A stretch of 7,798 nt of DNA from Candidatus Acidiferrum typicum (GTDB lineage Bacteria; Acidobacteriota; Terriglobia; Acidiferrales; UBA7541). The notes below the pieces were generated by a model that searched no databases, was not told where the DNA came from, and worked only from the letters and a program-made list of their open reading frames with translations. A program made the position numbers and the translations under genes. Within the stretch, counting starts at the first letter, position 1; every line of letters starts with the position of its first letter. The stretch lies in the NCBI GenBank assembly GCA_002478115.1, contig DLMH01000204.1, forward strand, positions 904 through 8,701, read 5' to 3'. Shown piece by piece: positions 5,685-7,798 of the stretch.

Positions 5685-6621
5685 GATAGCTCCACCTAGC
5701 TTTTTGGAGGGCTCAAAAGATCCGACCCGATTCCTGCCGACCTGGGAACTCCTTTATGATTGCTGGCTGAAGTCACTCCCTCTTTTCGACCCGCCCATCG
5801 AGCCCGTGAGCATTCCTTATGAAGGTACCGAGCTACACGGGGTTTTCATTCGAGGAGCGAGTACGTCGGGCAAACGCCCATTGTTGATCCTGGTCAACGG
5901 CAGCGACGGCTCGCTTCTGGATATGTGGACGTGGGGCGGTGCAGGAGCGCTCGTCCGAGGATATAACTGCCTGACCTTCGACGGACCGGGACAGGGATAC
6001 GCTCTGTGGAAGCAAAACCTCTACTTTCGGCCAGATTGGGAAAAGGTGATCTCGCCGGTTGTTGACTACGCCATCAGCAGGGCGGATGTTGACCCGAAGA
6101 AGATCGCCCTTCAAGGAATCAGCCAAGGCGGATATTGGGTGCAGCGGGCAGTTGCATTCGAGAAAAGAATCGCCGCGGCCATTGCCGACCCGGGTGTGGT
6201 TGATGTGTCTACGTCGTGGACCGCGAGCTTGCCCAATCCGATGCTTGAATTATTGAAGACCGGACGCAAAGCAGAATTCGACGGCTATATGTCAAAGTTG
6301 TTGGACCCGGCAACGAAGTCTAATTTGACCTTCCGTATGAGGCCCTTCGGTTTCACATCCTATTTCGGCACCTATAAAGCCGTTCTGAACTACAATCTCG
6401 CAGATGTCGCCGGCCAGATTCGTTGCCCATTTCTGATTACCGAACCGGCTAATGAGTCATTTTGGCCAGGACAGTCGCGTCAACTCTACGACCTGTTGAC
6501 TTCGCCCAAAAAAATTGTGCACTTCTCGGAAAGTGATGGAGCTGACCTTCATTGCGAGCCGAACGGGACTGGAATACGCGATCTCCGCGTATTCAATTGG
6601 CTCGATGAGACATTACGGTAA
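5632..6621 (+). CDS. Alpha/beta hydrolase, catalytic half (FrsA/DUF1100-like esterase or peptidase family)
   Basis: The true catalytic part begins around codon 5683 (RIAPPSFLEG); 5632 is merely the first ATG in this frame and has no ribosome site. Features, numbered from 5632: strand pair IPYEGTELHGVFIR; oxyanion-side segment LLILVNGSDGS; FDGPGQG; nucleophile elbow GISQGG with Ser164; probable acid E275 in ANESFWPGQS (Asp is more usual here); catalytic His307 in GADLHCEP. All three triad positions are thus filled. Family members hydrolyse small esters, amides or C-C bonds; the substrate cannot be told. Joined to the upstream half by a +1 shift, it gives an export precursor of about 437 aa, a normal family length. 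A small membrane protein follows 32 bases on, probably in the same transcript. Frame interruption aside, it looks intact. Confidence 0.8.
   Translation: MATKRAPGRRIYGLRIFRIAPPSFLEGSKDPTRFLPTWELLYDCWLKSLPLFDPPIEPVSIPYEGTELHGVFIRGASTSGKRPLLILVNGSDGSLLDMWTWGGAGALVRGYNCLTFDGPGQGYALWKQNLYFRPDWEKVISPVVDYAISRADVDPKKIALQGISQGGYWVQRAVAFEKRIAAAIADPGVVDVSTSWTASLPNPMLELLKTGRKAEFDGYMSKLLDPATKSNLTFRMRPFGFTSYFGTYKAVLNYNLADVAGQIRCPFLITEPANESFWPGQSRQLYDLLTSPKKIVHFSESDGADLHCEPNGTGIRDLRVFNWLDETLR
5678..5684 (+). other. Frameshift point: UUU-UAG in a five-T run
   Basis: The upstream frame reads AAT-TTT-TAG-G. A five-T run (5678-5682) leads straight into the stop, and a +1 slip of the phenylalanine codon (UUU to the overlapping UUU) would skip one base and continue as AGG-ATA-GCT in the catalytic frame. 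The arrangement recalls shift-prone codon-plus-stop sites such as that of release factor 2, but no strong internal Shine-Dalgarno helper lies just upstream. A plain indel (one extra T, or two lost bases that would restore N-F-Y-R) or a homopolymer read error is more economical. Confidence 0.5.
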
Positions 6622-6653
6622 AGCTTTGCTACTCGGATTCAAAGGAGAGCAGT

Positions 6654-6989
6654 ATGAAAATTGACTGGCTCGTGAAATTCCTCTTGCTACTCATCGCTGT
6701 TTCACTGGGCGTGATCGTCCTACGTCCCTACCTGACTCCGCCTATAGTGGTAGCGCAATCCGGCGAGGGCCACCCATTCTATATCGAGCCTGGTACCAGC
6801 ATGCTGCGTGCCCCTGATGGCAGCCGCCAAGTATTGGGCAAAGTCGTGATCGATTTGCGCAACGGCAATGTCTGGGGATTCCCGACGATGACGCAAGATC
6901 CCTACCCCGCAGCCGGAGCTCAAACCACTCCGCAAACCTCGCATCCATTCTTGCTAGGCAAGTTTGCGTTGGCGGATACGGACAAGTAA
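6654..6989 (+). CDS. Small single-pass membrane-anchored protein
   Basis: 111 aa, no family recognised beyond 'short anchored envelope protein'. One hydrophobic N-terminal helix at about residues 6-24 (WLVKFLLLLIAVSLGVIVL), preceded by a lysine, then a mostly polar, proline-containing tail of ~85 residues. The tail has a beta-like core (YIEPGTSMLRAPDGSRQVLGKVVIDLRNGNVWGFPT) suggesting a small periplasmic or cytoplasmic domain, then a low-complexity PAAGAQTTPQTSHP stretch. No catalytic motif and no lipobox. The start is well supported: AGGAG at 6643-6647, six bases before ATG 6654. It lies 32 bases after the hydrolase stop, so co-transcription is likely; a functional link is only inferred. Confidence 0.7.
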   Translation: MKIDWLVKFLLLLIAVSLGVIVLRPYLTPPIVVAQSGEGHPFYIEPGTSMLRAPDGSRQVLGKVVIDLRNGNVWGFPTMTQDPYPAAGAQTTPQTSHPFLLGKFALADTDK

Positions 6990-7190
6990 GCGGTATCCCA
7001 GGAAAGGCACCGCGAGATGTCGGCTTTCCGGCCGGTTGCGGCCCGCCACGGACGAGTCAACAGCCGAGGTCCAAGCTTTGGCTGCGTTTCGTTGCGGGGA
7101 CGTCATGTCTACAAGTTTTGCAGGATGCTTTATTTCGCATGCGCCCTGACTCTCAGGAGGCATTTGTTAGATTTGACTATATAGGTCCAA
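6990..7190. other. Intergenic space between convergent genes
   Basis: About 200 bases between the small anchored protein (+) and the PsiE-family gene (-). One weak imperfect hairpin is visible (GGAAAG near 7002-7007 with CTTTCC near 7025-7030), without a T tract. No convincing gene on either strand. Confidence 0.4.
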
Positions 7191-7595
7191 TTATTCTTGT
7201 GCCTGCCGCTCGAAGTAAAGGGCAATGCCCAACGCAAGAATCAGGGCCGCGACTGCGAACAAGGTCAAGCCTGACACGGCGTTGGGTTCTTCAATGATGA
7301 CCTTCCGCGCCATGGCTATGAGTGCAACTTCCAGGACGACGCGCACATGAATGACGTCTTTCTTCAGGTACGCTTTCAGCGTCTCCAGCAGCTCCACTCC
7401 GATCAGCACCAGCAGGAAGTATCCAAAAATGTCGAGTAGGCCCTGCACCGGAATGAGAAACCGGGGCTGCTTCCAGATTTCTTCACCGATCAGCATGCCT
7501 AGGTGCGCCGTGGAGAGCACCACGACGACGACGAGCATTCCAGCAAGCACCAGGACTGTAAACTTCTGGATTTTCGCGAGCAGTGTGTCCAACAT
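7191..7595 (-). CDS. PsiE-family (phosphate-starvation-inducible E-like) membrane protein
   Basis: 134 aa inner-membrane protein of the PsiE family (PF06146). Hydrophobic helices lie at about residues 12-33, 47-70, 86-101 and 108-128. The pattern fits PsiE-like proteins: an IPVQGLLDIFGYFLLVLIGVEL helix, then a conserved polar link KDVIHVRVVLEVALIAMARKVI, and a last helix ending in a basic/acidic tail (FERQAQE). The E. coli namesake is induced by phosphate starvation, but the molecular role is not settled, and phosphate control of this copy is not shown by the sequence. A G-rich ribosome site (GGGGGGAG on the minus strand) lies a few bases before ATG 7595. The upstream minus-strand gene ends 45 bases earlier, suggesting one transcript. 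Confidence 0.85.
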   Translation of the reverse strand: MLDTLLAKIQKFTVLVLAGMLVVVVVLSTAHLGMLIGEEIWKQPRFLIPVQGLLDIFGYFLLVLIGVELLETLKAYLKKDVIHVRVVLEVALIAMARKVIIEEPNAVSGLTLFAVAALILALGIALYFERQAQE

Positions 7596-7640
7596 GATCT
7601 CCCCCCGTGCCTGGTGCCCCAGCCTTTTCGCCGGTCATTT

Positions 7641-7796
7641 CTAATGACAAGATCCGTCATCCTGAAACTGCCTACTGGCCACCATTGACACCAGAGACCG
7701 TGCACAGCTCAGGATTTGCTGGTTCAAAGTATCGTTCTTCAGCGCGTCTGGGGAAATACTTTGCAGGTCCTGGTGCGCCGCCACAATGTTATTGCT
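7641..7796 (-). CDS. Partial minus-strand gene, C-terminal end
   Basis: A minus-strand frame enters from the right edge and runs 51 codons to TAG (7641-7643), reading SNNIVAAHQDLQSISPDALK… and ending RQFQDDGSCH. It is too short, and lacks a start, to be picked up by simple ORF calling. The composition is protein-like (amphipathic, mixed Asp, Gln, Leu, Ser, with few Pro or Arg runs), unlike the proline- and arginine-rich readings of the other frames. It ends 45 bases before the codirectional PsiE-family ATG, the spacing of an operon partner. No family recognised; the 5' part lies outside the window. Confidence 0.4.
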   Translation of the reverse strand, partial: SNNIVAAHQDLQSISPDALKNDTLNQQILSCARSLVSMVASRQFQDDGSCH

Positions 7797-7798
7797 GA

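Noticed and set aside
7607..7798. Plus-strand frame at the right edge
   Set aside because: GTG start without a ribosome site, proline-rich translation; the opposite strand gives a more protein-like frame.
1..7798. CRISPR array, tRNA or rRNA gene, insertion sequence, phage or defence gene
   Set aside because: No regularly spaced repeats, no cloverleaf or rRNA-like segment, and no transposase, integrase, nuclease or toxin motifs were seen on either strand.

Overview
The window looks like chromosomal DNA from a free-living Gram-negative-type bacterium, most likely of the phylum Acidobacteriota. The main pointer is a VWFA-related secreted protein (the TIGR03436 kind, greatly expanded in that phylum). 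Supporting points are many short secreted or membrane proteins, moderately GC-rich coding sequence and roomy intergenic gaps. No rRNA, tRNA, CRISPR array, transposase or phage gene was seen. The taxonomic call is inference from family content only.

Layout, left to right. (1) 1-67: possibly the 3' tail of an upstream gene. (2) 93-878 (+): six-helix membrane protein with a K+-channel-like pore loop whose selectivity filter is altered. (3) 1031-1564 (-): secreted protein made of two tandem copies of a ~70-residue beta-rich unit, convergent with gene 2. (4) 1565-2184: a ~620-base gap with no convincing gene, ending in a nested inverted repeat at 2048-2111. (5) 2185-3546 (+): secreted protein with GYW-type blade repeats and a C-terminal ricin-like beta-trefoil. 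(6) 3721-4677 (+): VWFA-related secreted protein, closed by a very strong intrinsic terminator (4683-4724). (7) 4789-5277 (+): the C-terminal part of an MscS channel without its pore, a gene remnant. (8) 5307-6621 (+): a Tat-exported alpha/beta hydrolase split by one frameshift at 5678-5684; the catalytic half is otherwise open and complete. (9) 6654-6989 (+): small membrane-anchored protein of unknown function. (10) 7191-7595 (-): PsiE-family membrane protein, behind the C-terminal end of another minus-strand gene (7641-7796) that runs off the right edge.

Nearly every gene encodes an envelope, exported or membrane protein, but spacing and strand changes argue against a single operon. Likely transcription units are 93-878 alone; 1564-1031 alone; 2185-4677 as one or two units; 5307-6989 (hydrolase plus small anchor protein); and the unit entering from the right edge through the PsiE gene.

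The segment 4725-6621 is unusual because a truncated channel gene lies next to a frameshifted hydrolase gene. That suggests local gene decay, sequence error, or, less likely, recoding. I found no clear new multi-gene system. The most testable oddities are the altered channel filter, the nested inverted repeat, the UUU-UAG shift site, the Shine-Dalgarno-led mini-ORF before the MscS remnant, and the blade-repeat/trefoil fusion.
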